DNA of 64,000 nt from Selaginella tamariscina (Eukaryota; Streptophyta; Lycopodiopsida; Selaginellales; Selaginellaceae), in the NCBI GenBank assembly GCA_003024785.1, contig PUQB01000002.1:69501-133500 (forward strand), read 5' to 3'. Each line of letters starts with the position of its first letter. Position 1 is the first letter of the stretch. The translations under genes were made by a program, and so were the position numbers. The notes below the pieces were generated by a model. The model saw only the letters and a program-made list of their open reading frames with translations. It had not been told where the DNA came from and did not search any database. Of the stretch, positions 47,441-62,977 are shown piece by piece.

Positions 47441-50400
47441 ACACAGATGTCTTTTTCTTTAAAAGAGTTGAAGAACCTTTACACTTCAAAAAAATTTAAA
47501 ATTTTTTCAGTAGAATAAACTTATGTATTATTAACATGTTCTACAACACCTTTTTATATATTTAAGATAAATGTCAATTGCCTAATTAACATTTCCATGA
47601 TCATTAATCATGTTAAAATACCACATTCAATTGGCATCATTTTTATCATTAATAACTTCAAATGTCAAAAGAAATAAAACTCCAATAACATCAAAAGCAG
47701 TGAGAGTGAGTAAATAATTTAAATGCCTTTCTTTAATTAAAGGCTTGCAATATATCTTTTTATCAAAAACACTATATGAAATGAATTAATATTTAAAACA
47801 TCTATTTCATATTTTTAAAATAATATCATTGTTCTAAAATTACATTTCAAAAAAAAATAAAATAAACATGAACTTTCTTATAATCCTTAACATAATCATT
47901 CTGTATTTTCATGGTAATTACCTTCTTACTTCTTCAAACATGTAATATAAAAAATTTATATTTCTTTTTCATGTTTCATATTATTAACAATATTCTTTGA
48001 TTTATGATCAAATTCTTTCACAAATTACATCTGTATCTCTCAGCAATCCATTTGCAAATGTCTTTATTTCCCAAATGTATATTTCCTTCACACACACTCT
48101 CTATTCATAATTAAAACATCAAGTTTACATAAATAAACATTTATAATACATTTCATAGTGTATCTTATTTAATCAATTGCTTTTCATTATATTTCAAAAT
48201 GACTATTTATTATTTTTGTTTGCTTGTTAATGAAATTAAATCATTACCCAATTGTGAATATCATTAACATAATATTGATGCACAATTAACCCTAAGTTGA
48301 TCATAAATTTAACATAATCTTTATTGAATGACTATTTAAGAAAAACTTCATAAAGACAAATTTGTAATTTTAAAATTTTAAGGGTATTTTATGCAAAGTT
48401 AATTAACTTCATTATCAAATAATAATTTTTGACCTTGTTTTTAAAAACTATTTTATTTAATTAGCTTTTTGCTTAGCTTTAATTATTAATATAGAAAATA
48501 TTTAAAACATTAATTAATTTTAGTTAAAAAATAATATGTAGCTAGTTATATTTCAATAAAGTGGTAAAATATGAGGAAAATTGTATAACCGAGAATGTTT
48601 TTAATTAAATTAAAAAATAAAAATTAAATAAATATTCATAATATCATAGAGTATTTTTGAATATGCTTTATTAATCAATTTTTAATTTATTGAATGAAAC
48701 AATATTTATATGAATTAATTATGAAATAGCCTGTTTGGTTTATAAACCTATAGTTTAGACATACATAATATCTTAGATTCCTTAATTAATTTAGCAGTTT
48801 CTTTTCTTATAATATAAAATTGAGGTTTTTATAAGGAGTATTTTTAGTCGCATGAAATATTAAAATGTTATTTTTTAATCATGAGAGATCCTTCTCGCTT
48901 GACACAATAAATATTTTGAGTTATTTCCTTTATGCATTTAAATAGGTGAAAAGTTTATTTGTATTTTTTCTTTAGGGAATAAAATAATATATTTGTAAAC
49001 ATTAAGCCATTCCTTTAACACTTCCTAACCACTGTGCATTTAATGGGATGAGCTTCAAATTAATTCAACATGGTGTTTAAAGCTATATATGAAACATGAT
49101 GACTATATAGTATCTAGTTTTTTCTTTAAAAAAAATGAATAATACTTTTTTACAAACCTAGATATTAAAAGTTCTTTTCATTTAAGTCTATTTTAACATT
49201 TCTTCGGTGTCATCTATTTAATAAATCGAGCTTCAAACTAATTTGGTTGACATTTTGTGCATATGCATCTTTCAAAGAACGAGATCAACCACGTTATTGA
49301 TGTTTTTTTGCAGGTAGTCTTTGTATGTAAGATGTAAAGGTTATTCATTTGTATAATCTTTTATGCCTTTTTTTTCTTACCATTCATGTATAATGTTAGC
49401 TGTGTTTATCATTTGTTTCTTATTGTACTAGATATTTTGAATGTATATTAATTAATATGTTATATTAATTAAATATTTAAATAATTACTTAATCCATCTT
49501 AGTATTTTTCTAATACTATTTATTTATAATATTACAGTTATAAATAAATGGCAAAACTTATTTCACCACTTTATTGAAATATGACTTCATAAATAAAATT
49601 GATATATATAATATACCTTCAAATATATATACAGGCACACACACACAACCACGTGTGTAAGCATGTATATATAAGTACTAATTATACTTATTGAATAAGT
49701 CATTATTTTCTTTTATTTATATTGTTAATGGAATTAAACAATGCAGAAAAACAACTTTTGATTTTTAAAATGACAGTTGAAAATGACATTAATTTACTTC
49801 CACATGTCTTAACTTGGTGATGACATTTAACAAAAATGGGCCACATATATTCTATTTCGGATTGAACCACAATCATCATTATCTTTATAATTCTTTGTAA
49901 GTGGTATGAAAGACATATGTATTTAATTGGTGAATTTGTTGTTATTTTGTTAGTTTACATTCGCTGGTAACAATAACATACAGTGACATTTATCGAGAAA
50001 ACAATTTTATAGTGATGCTAGAAACAAGGACTCACTTAATTTCATTTATTTTTGTATGCTAGAAACAAGGACTCACTCAATTTCACGGTTTCATGTTCAA
50101 CAAAGCCAAAACTATATGAAAAAATCTTTATTAGGTATTTATAAGAAGTGAATCTTATAAAAACAATATACAATTTATTTGGATTCCAAAAGAAAGCACA
50201 TCAATTCTAAAATTCTTGAATAAATACATTAGTTTATGAATAAAAAAAATAAAAATTAATGATGATAAATCTTTTTAGGATGGCGAGCATCAAAAATTTA
50301 TGCTTTAAAAATTTAATTAGCATTGTGGTAGAGACTATATTTTGATAGTGAAGATTTGTAATTTAAAAGAAGAAGGTCCACACTAGGAACAATGTAAAGG

Positions 50401-50784
50401 TGGTTCACATAGGAGCAAGCAGGGCACAACTCACAAAGTGTCTCTTTATTAAAAACTATTATGTTGGACTTTACAAACACCATCTTGTAGAGTGCCAAGG
50501 TGAAGACAACACTATAGGAAAGGTATAATATGGACCTTTCAAGTACATGCTCATTGATAAAGTTTATTAAAAATTATTAATAAAAAAGGTTTTGTCACTA
50601 ACTACCATAATCAACCTTGTCAAAACACCTGATAAGTCATGAATTTGCTTTTTTGATTAATATTCATGTTTGTAATGTGTGTAAAACATTTATTGGTGCT
50701 AACAATACTAACAAGTTTTATTCACATAGGCATGACATCCATTGTACAAGGAGGTATACAAATGCTTTTGAAAACATAAAATAT
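47441..50784. other. AT-rich intergenic DNA, nothing recognised
   Basis: No gene, RNA gene or known element seen. Only short features are visible: a local duplication of 'tgctagaaacaaggactcac' at about 50,018 and 50,058, and a small CA tract near 49,635. Confidence 0.55.
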
Positions 50785-51035
50785 GAGACCTGATGCGGTT
50801 ATGAGTACGACCGAGCAAGCTTAGCACCCACTCCTCCAGATTTTCAAGGGCCACCGGGGGTGCATCGGACACCGCAAAACTTGCGGTGCTTTTCCAGCCG
50901 TGAGGCCCTATCTCCGGTTGAACCGATTTCAGGGTCGGCAGGCCATTAAAAAGAAAAGAGAACTCTTCCCAGGGCCCCCGCTAGCATCTCTGGATTCGTT
51001 AGCGTTACCGCCCCTGCCTTGTCCCGGTTCAGGAA
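50785..51035 (-). rRNA. Displaced partial 25S rRNA gene fragment
   Basis: The minus strand runs from TTCCTGAACCGGGACAAGGC through 'CGGGGGCCCTGGGAAGAGTT', 'AAAGCACCGC' and 'CCCCCGGTGGCCCTTGAAAA' to 'GGTCGTACTCATAACCGCAT' and CAGGTCTC. This is an internal stretch of the eukaryotic large-subunit rRNA as remembered. Only about 250 of more than 3,300 bp are present, the flanks are AT-rich non-rDNA, and several positions differ from typical plant 25S rRNA. It is therefore a dead fragment. Confidence 0.8.
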
Positions 51036-51479
51036 TATGTAACAAATGATGTGGTTTTATCCTTATCTTTCCACCTTTTATAGCCATCCATATGTAATGA
51101 AGTGCCTTGTTTAAAAAAATATATAGAAGGTGAAAGTTGTTTAGAAAGCATGTTTCAAACTAGAGAGAGATGAATAAACAACAATATGCTTAATTGCCAT
51201 AAATTATTTTTCAAAAAGAAAACTTCAATTGATATATAAGAGGTATATACAATTTAAATCGGTAGTCGAAAAATGTTACAGAAATATTTAATTACTAATT
51301 TAATTACTAATTTTAATTATTAATCTAGTTTAATTATTAATCCGTAGCATTTTTTTACTACGGCATATATCACTGGTATATACATAAATATCCACCTAGA
51401 AAAGGAAAAATGTGGGTATACATGTACACTTAATATAATATATACATAAACCAAATTAAGAGATTTTAGGGTTTAGGGT
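51036..51479. other. 5' flank of the HAD hydrolase gene
   Basis: AT-rich, with short inverted repeats around 51,290-51,370. Presumably it includes the promoter of the HAD gene. No clear TATA box stands out among the AT runs. Confidence 0.4.
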
Positions 51480-53464
51480 ATGAGACCCATTTTGAAGACT
51501 CTCTTTGTGAGAAGGCATTCAACTTGGGCGAGGTATCATGGAATTAAATTGTATCATTATATGTTGAATTTTCTTTTATTTTTGTTTTTATTTTTTTGTT
51601 AATTTTAAATTTCTGAATATTCCTCATTTTACAGAAAATGCTCATTTGGTATTGCATTTGATATTGATGGAGTCCTCCTTCGTGCAAATAAGCCCATTGG
51701 TGGAGCTCCTCGGGCTTTGGCTCGTCTTTATGAACACTCAGGTACCAAATATATATATGGATATGTATGTGTATGTGTCTATGTTCGTGTGTGTACACTG
51801 TGTACAAAACGTACAAAGTATTATGTGAGGTTTTAACACACACAAACACACAACGGGTAAGAAATAATGCTGGCATTTTGCAGGCAAACTTCGGGTGCCA
51901 TTTATGCTTTTTACTAATGGTAGTACACTACATATATTAGAATGTTGAAGTTTGACAGTGTGTTCTTTCAGGTGGTGGATATACAGAAGAAAAAAATCCA
52001 GGGAATTGAGCCAATTATTGAATGCAAACATATCAAGGAATCAAGTGAGTTATAATTGCCTTTTTTTTAATGGAATATTTATCAAATTAATTACATTTGT
52101 TTTGTGTAGGTGTTTCTGAGTCATACATCTTTCAAGCCTCTTGCAAGCTGGTTAGTTCAAAGTATGTCTAGTCTTCTACACACACATACGTAGTATTCTA
52201 CTAAAACTGTTTTGGTGACACACACGAACACACACACATATGCACACACGTCTGTGTGTGTGTGTGTATATAGGTTGTTTTGATGCAGCTACAGTGACAA
52301 GCGGACTTTAGCGGTTGGTAAAGGGGAGCCAGCTAAAGTGTTGACTGAATATGGGTTTAAGTAAGTTGTGTGTCATTATGCCTGTATAATATTTATAATA
52401 CATGTGCTTTACAGAAATGTGATTCCCATGGACGATTATGTTTGTGAATTTGATAGCATAGATCCTTTGGAGCAATACAAACCTTGGGCAAAGCCTTATC
52501 GAGGACACAGCGGTTTGTGTGTGTGTGTGCTTGTGTAATATGTTTTTATGTATATTGGCAGGAAAAACTCAAGAGGATGTGGAAGCAGTGTTTGTTGTGA
52601 GTGATCCAGTCGACTGGGGACGCGATATGCAGGTATAGTGAGACCTCTCAATCAAAATAAATATTATTATTTTGATAAGTAAATCTAAATGTAATATCTC
52701 TCTCTAGGTGATTTCTGATGTACTAAATGGTGGAGGGAACCCCTTTAGAATTGGTGGGAAGGCACCTCCATTATACTTCGCAGCAGATGATCTTATATAC
52801 CAGGTACTATTATATCTTACTTTTATGATGCTATATATTCATATTACACACGCACACACAACGCACAAGTGTTATAATGTTTGAAGCAGGCGGCTTTCCC
52901 AGTTGTAAGATTTGGTATGGGAGCTTTCCGGATTGCACTTGAAAGTGTTTATACGAGGTCAATATACATTTCAATAAAATCTTCGATTTATGTTTTTTTA
53001 TTTTTGTTAATATGTATTTATAGTATTTATTTATTTTCAGATTAACTGGAGGTCAAATGACATATACTTCATATGGAAAACCCAAAAAAGCAGCATATGA
53101 GTTTGTGAAGAAAGAACTAGAGCAGATTGCTTTCGAAACGGGTAATTCTCAGCTTCAGACAATTTACATGGTTGGTGACAATCCTGCAACGGATATACGT
53201 GGTGCAAAAGAGGTGTGTGTGTGTGTGTGTGATATTTCTCTGTATAGATAGCAGCTGTGTTGAAAACTGTTAATCAATAATAACGTGGTAGGTTTTAGAG
53301 TATGATGTATTCACTTTAACAAAATTTAAGATTTGATCACTATAGTATATTAGGTAAGTTGTTTATTTGTTTGAATGTAGGCGGGAAACCCTTGGTTTTC
53401 AGTTCTTGTGAGAACAGGATGCTTTCGTGGAGTAGGAAATGATGCAGAGTTTCCAGCTGATCAG

Positions 53465-53522
<58 letters not shown>

Positions 53523-53719
53523 ACAAAATGTATAATCATATAATGCAAACCTGCTAAATATTGTTTGAACTTATTAAAACATAGATAGTAATTTTTTTAG
53601 CTGCATTATAATTTATATTATTAGAACGTTTTTTTCTTATTGATAATGTGATCGCATAGGTGGTTGAGAATGTGGGAGAAGCGGTGGACTTTATCCTGAA
53701 GAAGGAAGGACTAGATTGA
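51480..53719 (+). CDS. HAD-superfamily hydrolase, CECR5/HDHD5 type
   Basis: 13 exons: 51480-51532, 51635-51741, 51884-51919, 51972-52044, 52110-52150, 52289-52360, 52415-52512, 52562-52632, 52708-52803, 52890-52957, 53041-53212, 53381-53464, 53660-53719. The product is about 343 residues, the usual family length. A basic, serine-containing N-terminus (1-18) suggests a mitochondrial presequence. HAD motif I is FDIDGV (Asp27 and Asp29), motif II 'FTNGG' near 63-67, the lysine motif 'GKPKK' at 251-255, and motif IV 'GDNPATD' (Asp285, Asp290). The physiological substrate of this subfamily is not established; phosphatase chemistry is expected. In exon 4 the run of seven A (51,990-51,996) is one base short for the conserved reading 'GGGYTEEKKSRELS'; as printed, the frame meets a stop soon after. 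All later exons are open in one frame, so this looks like a homopolymer error or a very recent lesion. Several introns are only 49-54 nt. Confidence 0.85.
53465..53520. repeat. TC/TA microsatellite in last HAD intron
   Basis: About 20 TC units followed by TA units, starting just after the 5' splice site of intron 12. Confidence 0.9.
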
Positions 53720-54219
53720 GATCAAGACATTAAATATACTGTTGGCTAGCCAGGCAAGATTCTTTTTGTTTTTTTTTTTTCCACAACATTCTTGTCCATG
53801 CACTTTATGCATGTGTTTGATTTTTATAACCTATGTGTGTATATGTGTCTGTTATACATAAGCATATATTCATTATATATGGCTTTTTATGTGTATGTAT
53901 ACATGCAATATGTGTGTATACACACACACACACAGAACTATCTTACATGTTATCATAGACATGTATACACACGCACACACACACACACCACAGGTATCAG
54001 ACAAGCAAGTGAAACGTAAACATCGTGAGGGGACAGGCGGTGTAATAATATGGAGGCGGTTGTTTTGCAATGGACAAAGGCTTGCACGGAACCAGGCCAC
54101 GGAAAGGTACGGCTTGACGAATAGGAGCGTGTGTCTTAATATCATTAAAAGAAGGTAGCATTCTCGTGTGGATTCCTTGTTCTCTTGTGAAAAATGTTTA
54201 TATAAATATATATCAACTA

Positions 54220-54262
<43 letters not shown>

Positions 54263-54583
54263 CTTACATGTCAGGGATTGGTTGGATAATTGGTGGATTT
54301 TCTAGGGACCAACGAACCACCAACGGACAGGCAAAGGGTTGGGACCTGCAGAAAGAATCAATACAGACTAGGTATTCTTACACAAATAAATTAGTAAAAT
54401 ATAGACTAATATCATTTTCTAGAAGCATTGTACTACGGCAACACATGCCTACGGACACGCGGAGGGTCAGCATCCGTACTCTCCAAGGGAACCGTTTTAG
54501 AATATGCTCTCGGACGTGGACGGTCAGGATAAGTCGGCTTCCCGCGTATCTCCTTTCTCCCTTGCCCTCGTGTCCACTGAGCA
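53720..54583. other. Interval between the HAD and SAUR genes
   Basis: 3' end of the HAD transcript and 5' flank of the SAUR. It holds TG/CA tracts (53,835-53,990) and a TA run (about 54,219-54,261), then a GC-richer part from 54,000 on without a recognisable gene. Confidence 0.5.
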
Positions 54584-55027
54584 ATGGCGAGCGGAATGTG
54601 TGGGTTCACAAGCTTGTTAAAGAAGAAGCCTGCAGTGACCTCTTTCTCATCTGCTCTCGGCCCGGATTGGTTGCAGCGGACTTCCAGTTGCTCGTGGGAG
54701 AATCTGAGCACGAGCAGCCACGAGTACGACTCGGACTCCCTCTCAAGCCGTGGGGAGGATCCGAGTACTCCCTGCGACGTTCCTGAGGGATTCGTTGCAG
54801 TGTATGTCGGACGGGAGCATGACTACAAGCGGTTCCTGGTATGTACATGTCACTTAAATCATCCCTTCTTCAAGCCGCTCTTGGATAAGGCGGAGGAGGA
54901 GTATGGGTACGACCATGAGGGGGCTCTCACTATTCCCTGTGATGCCTCGCTCTTTGAGAGGTTTGTGGCGTTGCTCGACTGTGGGGATGCTCCTGGTGAA
55001 GTGCAGAGGTTACTTAGTTCAATGTAG
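54584..55027 (+). CDS. SAUR-family auxin-response protein, divergent member
   Basis: Single-exon gene of 147 residues, intact from ATG to TAG. The N-terminal 60 residues are serine-rich and low in similarity. The SAUR core then follows: 'DVPEGFVAVYVGREHDYKRF' at 65-84, 'CHLNHPFFKPLL' at 89-100, 'EEEYGYDHEGALTIPCDASL' at 104-123 and 'FERFVALLD' at 124-132. It differs strongly from the five array copies in both coding sequence and GC content, so it is an ancient paralogue and not part of the recent expansion. It ends 140 bp from the stop of the convergent helicase gene. The role is inferred from the family: regulator of PP2C.D phosphatases in auxin-linked growth. Confidence 0.92.
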   Translation: MASGMCGFTSLLKKKPAVTSFSSALGPDWLQRTSSCSWENLSTSSHEYDSDSLSSRGEDPSTPCDVPEGFVAVYVGREHDYKRFLVCTCHLNHPFFKPLLDKAEEEYGYDHEGALTIPCDASLFERFVALLDCGDAPGEVQRLLSSM

Positions 55028-55167
55028 ATGTTTATACATTCACTTCTTCCTTAGTAGCTGTTTCTCTGGTCCTGCAGGAAAGTCTTTTTACGATTTTATG
55101 CCCTTTTTCTAAACCTGCTCATATTCACACACACACACACACTCACGCACACACACAAGGTGTTATT

Positions 55168-58643
<3,476 letters not shown>

Positions 58644-59005
58644 CCAACTCCTAGAATATATAGCATTAAACTGTCTGTCTTTCTACTAAGGCAAGTTCTT
58701 GTGTATGTGTATATGTAACTAAGTCTATATGTATGTGTGTGTTATTCATGTTCGGGAAGATCTATAACATGAGTTTGATATACCTTAGTTCCTAGTATGC
58801 GCAAATTTTGTCATATGTCAACGATGGTCAATGGGAGAGACCGCCTTTGGGAGATAACAAGCATGTGGTGTTAAGAATGGAATCGTATAAAGGGGAAAAT
58901 ATACGGTTGATTATATACAGATAATGTATGGTTGAGGTTTAGAGGTATTTAAGGAGGGTTTTAGGAAGTTATTTGATAATTGTGTGTGTGTGTTTGTATG
59001 TGGCT
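58644..59005. promoter_or_regulatory. Divergent promoter region of helicase and TypA genes
   Basis: 362 bp between the two start codons, the only upstream space for both genes. It has no strong TATA box at a fixed distance from either start. TG-rich tracts lie on both sides. A bidirectional promoter is inferred from the arrangement. Confidence 0.55.
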
Positions 59006-59211
59006 ATGGAGGTCGGTCTCCTCCACAGTAGGGCTGTGTTGGGTACGCGAGTTAACACACAATTCAAGGTTTCTGAGAACTTGGGGTGGATTGTATCAAG
59101 CAGAGCTGAATTGGGTGCATTTCGGAATGTTCAATTGCAACTTGTACATAGGAGAGTTGGGTTTGCCCCAAAATGCGCAATTGCTACACCCGAAGAGGTC
59201 GCTCAAGGTAA

Positions 59212-59256
<45 letters not shown>

Positions 59257-59393
59257 ATATATATAACGTGAAGAATACTAGGAAGACGTATATACATGGT
59301 GTGTGCGTGAGTAGGCACAGACACACACGTACACACACGTTATGCTTTGTTGTGTAATTCATACGATGCTTGGACATGTATTTTGTTAGCGTA

Positions 59394-59469
<76 letters not shown>

Positions 59470-62400
59470 ACTTTGTGCATTTATAAATATATAAATGCTA
59501 ATTTTGATTTTTTACATACATATACACACATATACATGCATATATTAATACTGATACTAAATATCTGTGGTTTAGTTAAGAAGAAGCTCGATGTGCGGAC
59601 TGATATAAGAAACCTTGCCATCATTGCACATGTCGACCATGGTAAAACCACGTTGGTGGACGCCATGCTTCGACAATCCAAGGTTCGATTATACATATCA
59701 TGTGCATGTATATCATATGCGTATATATGTATTTATACCGGTATACAGTCACACACGCACACACACATATATATGATTAATTAAATAGAGTTAATTATTT
59801 TTAAAGGTTTTTCGTGATAATCAAACTGTACAAGAGCGCATAATGGACTCAAATGCATTAGAAAGAGAGAGAGGAATTACAATATTGAGCAAAAACACAG
59901 CAATTACTTACAAAGGAACAAAGATTAATATAATTGACACACCTGGACACTCTGATTTTGGTGGAGAAGTGGAGCGTGTACTTAACATGGTTGACGGTGT
60001 ATTACTCCTGGTAAATAATATGCGTATTCTTAATATAAATATTGAATATTTAACATGCTTAAGTATTATATAATCTTAAATCGTAGTTAAATAATTTCAT
60101 GTCAAATCTTCTGTGGATATGATTAGTATATTTTCTACATTATATACTTATACATGCAAGTATTCGTGTGTGTGTGTGTGTAGGTGTGTGTGAGAGAGAG
60201 ACAGACAGACAAACAGAGACAGAGTATTGTTGTGGTCTTTTAGCATATGATTAACTATACATATGTTCTCTCATTAAACAAAGTATACATTAAATATTAA
60301 TGCTACTATAATAATTGCTATTTTAATTATTAAATTATAGCTAATAATTTGTAATATTATTTTTATAATAGGTGGATGCCGTAGAGGGACCTATGCCACA
60401 AACCAGGTTTGTATTAAAAAAGGCACTTGAACTCGGTCATAGGGTAGTGGTCGTGGTAAACAAAGTTGACCGGCCCGCATCTCGACCTGATTACGTTGTA
60501 AATATGACTTTCGAGCTCTTCCTTGAACTGGAGGCGTCCGATGAACAAGTAATTAATAATTATTATATTAAATTTATATTTAATGTTAATGATAAAAATC
60601 CTTAAAATTTTATTTCTAACGTTTAGTTTTTAAAATTACAATTATTTGTTTACAGTGTGATTTTCAAGTTATTTATGCGAGTGGTTTAAAAGGACAAGCA
60701 GGATTAGAGCCCAATGCACTTGGAAATGACCTGGAGCCTCTGTTTGAAGCTGTACTACGGTGTATACCTGAGCCTCGTGTACAGCTTGATGCTCCTCTTC
60801 AAATGCTGGTGTGTGTGTGTGTGAGAGAGAGAGAGAGAAGTATAATATAGTATGATATAGTACCTTAGTACATGTGTTTGTGTGTACACGTATGTATATG
60901 TGTCTCCATGAATATGTATACATACACATGCGTGTATATGTGTATATACACATGCATATGTATTTAAACTTCTTTTTGTACAGGTGACCAATCTGGACTA
61001 TGATGAGCATAAAGGGCGTATTGCTATCGGAAGAGTGAATGCTGGCACACTTACAAAGGGTGAAATTAAGGTACATTTCTTATATGTAATACATTAGAGT
61101 ATATAATACATTCTAACATGCAAAATAAAGAATAACATACATTACATAAATAAGTGTTGTGTGTATATATACACATTTGTTTGTGTTTTTTTAATAGATA
61201 TGCAAACCAGATGAACCAGATAGGACTGGTAAAGTTAGTGAGCTTTTTGTATAGAATTTTGCAAGAGTACCTGCGGACAAAGTACTGGCTGGAGAGATAT
61301 GTGCATTTGCCGGAATTAGTGATGTGATGGTATGCTTAAACATTATTAATTAATTAATATGTATATCTCATCAATTAGATTTAATTAATATGAAAATTGC
61401 TAAGTTATATTGATATGCAGATTGGAGAGACTGTAGCTGATAAAATTAATGGAGTACCTCTTCCTGGTATTAAAGTTGAAGAGCCTACTGTGAAGATGTC
61501 TTTTTCTGTGAACACTTCACCATTCTCAGGACGAGAGGTGTGTGTGTGGTGTTATATGTTGTAAATGGTTTAAGTATGATATACATTTTATATACCTCAT
61601 AATAAATGTATAACTTCTTTTGATTTTTCCTTGCAGGGTAAATTTGTTACAAGTAGGAATTTACGAGATAGATTACACCGGGAACTGGAGAGAAACTTAG
61701 CAATGAAAGTAGAAGATGGTGAAACTGCTGAAACATTTGTGGTTAGTGGGAGAGGAACACTACATATCACCATCTTAATAGAAAAATGTGAGTAACTAAT
61801 AATCATTAATTAATAATTACATTTATTAGTTATTAACTCATATATTAATCTAACCTCAGGAGACGTGAAGGTTATGAATTCATGGTTGGTCCACCAAAGG
61901 TTATAAACAAGGTGGTGGATGGTAAAAAGCTAGAGCCATATGAGGTGAGTTTTACACGTACACACATATAAATATACATGCACGCACGCACCACACATGT
62001 ATACGTACAAACGCACACACATTAACGTTTTGCATTTTAGGATGCTATTGTGGAGGTTTCTGAGGAGTACGTGGGTGCAGCAGTTGATTTACTTGGCAAA
62101 CGACGTGGTCAAATGCTGGATATGCAAACTTCAGAGTATGTTGTGTGCTGGATACTGCCTCTCTCTCTCTCGTTTGTCCATGCATGTATTTATAAACTTA
62201 ACGATTTAAACTCATATAATTAATAACATATTACTCTTTTGACAGTCTTGGAAGCACGATATTAAAGTACAGACTTCCTACTAGAGGGCTACTAGGTATA
62301 AGGAATGCCCTTCTGTCTGCAACACGTGGCACGGCAATACTTAACACAGTCTTCCATGGCTATGGTGAATTTGTTGGTGACCTGAGCACCAGAGAACAAG

Positions 62401-62977
62401 GTTCATTGGTAAGTCATAATAGATAATAACTCTCTCTCTCTCTCTTTCTCTCTTTCTCTCTCTATATATATGAACACACATGATATTGTATTGTATAGCT
62501 AACACATATTGTAGTATATACGTACACACACACACGTGAGTGTTTTTTCTATGTGAAAGGTGGCCTTTGAGACGGGGCAAACAACATCATATGCATTATC
62601 GAGTTGTCAAGAAAGGGGGCAATTATTTCTTGGGTCCGGAGTTGAAGTATACAAGGGGCAAATTGTAGGCATCCATCAAAGGCCAGGTGATCTCTCTATT
62701 AATATTTGCAAGAAGAAGGCTGCCACAAATATACGGTCGAACAAGGACCAAACTGGTAAACTTAATTAAAATAATCAGTCTGTTAATGTGTAATCCATTA
62801 GTTATTTAATTATTTATTGATTAAAATTTTAATATTTTAGTTGTTTTGGATTCACCACTCGACTTCAGCTTAGATGATTGTGTGGAGTATATTGAAGAAG
62901 ATGAACTTGTGGAGATAACACCACAGAGTGTGAGGATGTGTAAGAATCCCAAGATGGCCAAGAAAGGGGGAAGGTAG
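59006..62977 (+). CDS. TypA: Plastid TypA/BipA translational GTPase, two lesions
   Basis: 14 exons: 59006-59207, 59576-59682, 59807-60010, 60372-60548, 60656-60808, 60984-61070, 61198-61329, 61421-61537, 61637-61787, 61860-61944, 62041-62135, 62246-62408, 62560-62755, 62841-62977. About 668 residues, as in chloroplast TypA. Residues 1-67 resemble a transit peptide. G1 is 'AHVDHGKTT' (85-93), G2 'RGIT' (125-128), G3 'DTPGH' (147-151), G4 'NKVD' (201-204) and G5 'ASG' (about 238). EF-G-like domains and the TypA C-terminal domain follow ('[11 protein letters not shown]', 'ATNIRSNKD'), ending '[12 protein letters not shown]'. The protein binds ribosomes and supports plastid translation under stress (family knowledge). 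Exon 7 has an in-frame TAG (61,252-61,254) where relatives read 'FVYE-F', with one codon missing beside it. Exon 9 has five A (61,782-61,786) where six are needed to reach 'IEKMRREGYEF' across the intron. As printed the product would stop at about residue 328. All other exons are open and highly conserved. Confidence 0.88.
59394..59470. repeat. TC/TA microsatellite in TypA intron 1
   Basis: About 24 TC units with one break, followed by about 11 TA units. Confidence 0.9.

Noticed and set aside
50785-51035. Functional rRNA gene
   Set aside because: Only about 250 bp of the large-subunit gene are present, with AT-rich unrelated flanks.
52151-52166. GTATGT at 52,162 as the donor of HAD intron 5
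   Set aside because: It breaks the frame; GTTAGT at 52,151 joins 'LAS' to 'CYSDKR' in frame and fits the family better.
54166-54786. A 206-codon plus-strand frame overlapping the SAUR start
   Set aside because: It begins in a TA microsatellite and overlaps the clear SAUR gene in another frame; no domain is visible.
61226-61254. A 26-nt intron (gtaaag...tatag) that would remove the TypA stop codon
   Set aside because: Far too short for spliceosomal splicing, it would change the frame and delete the conserved 'KVSELF' residues.
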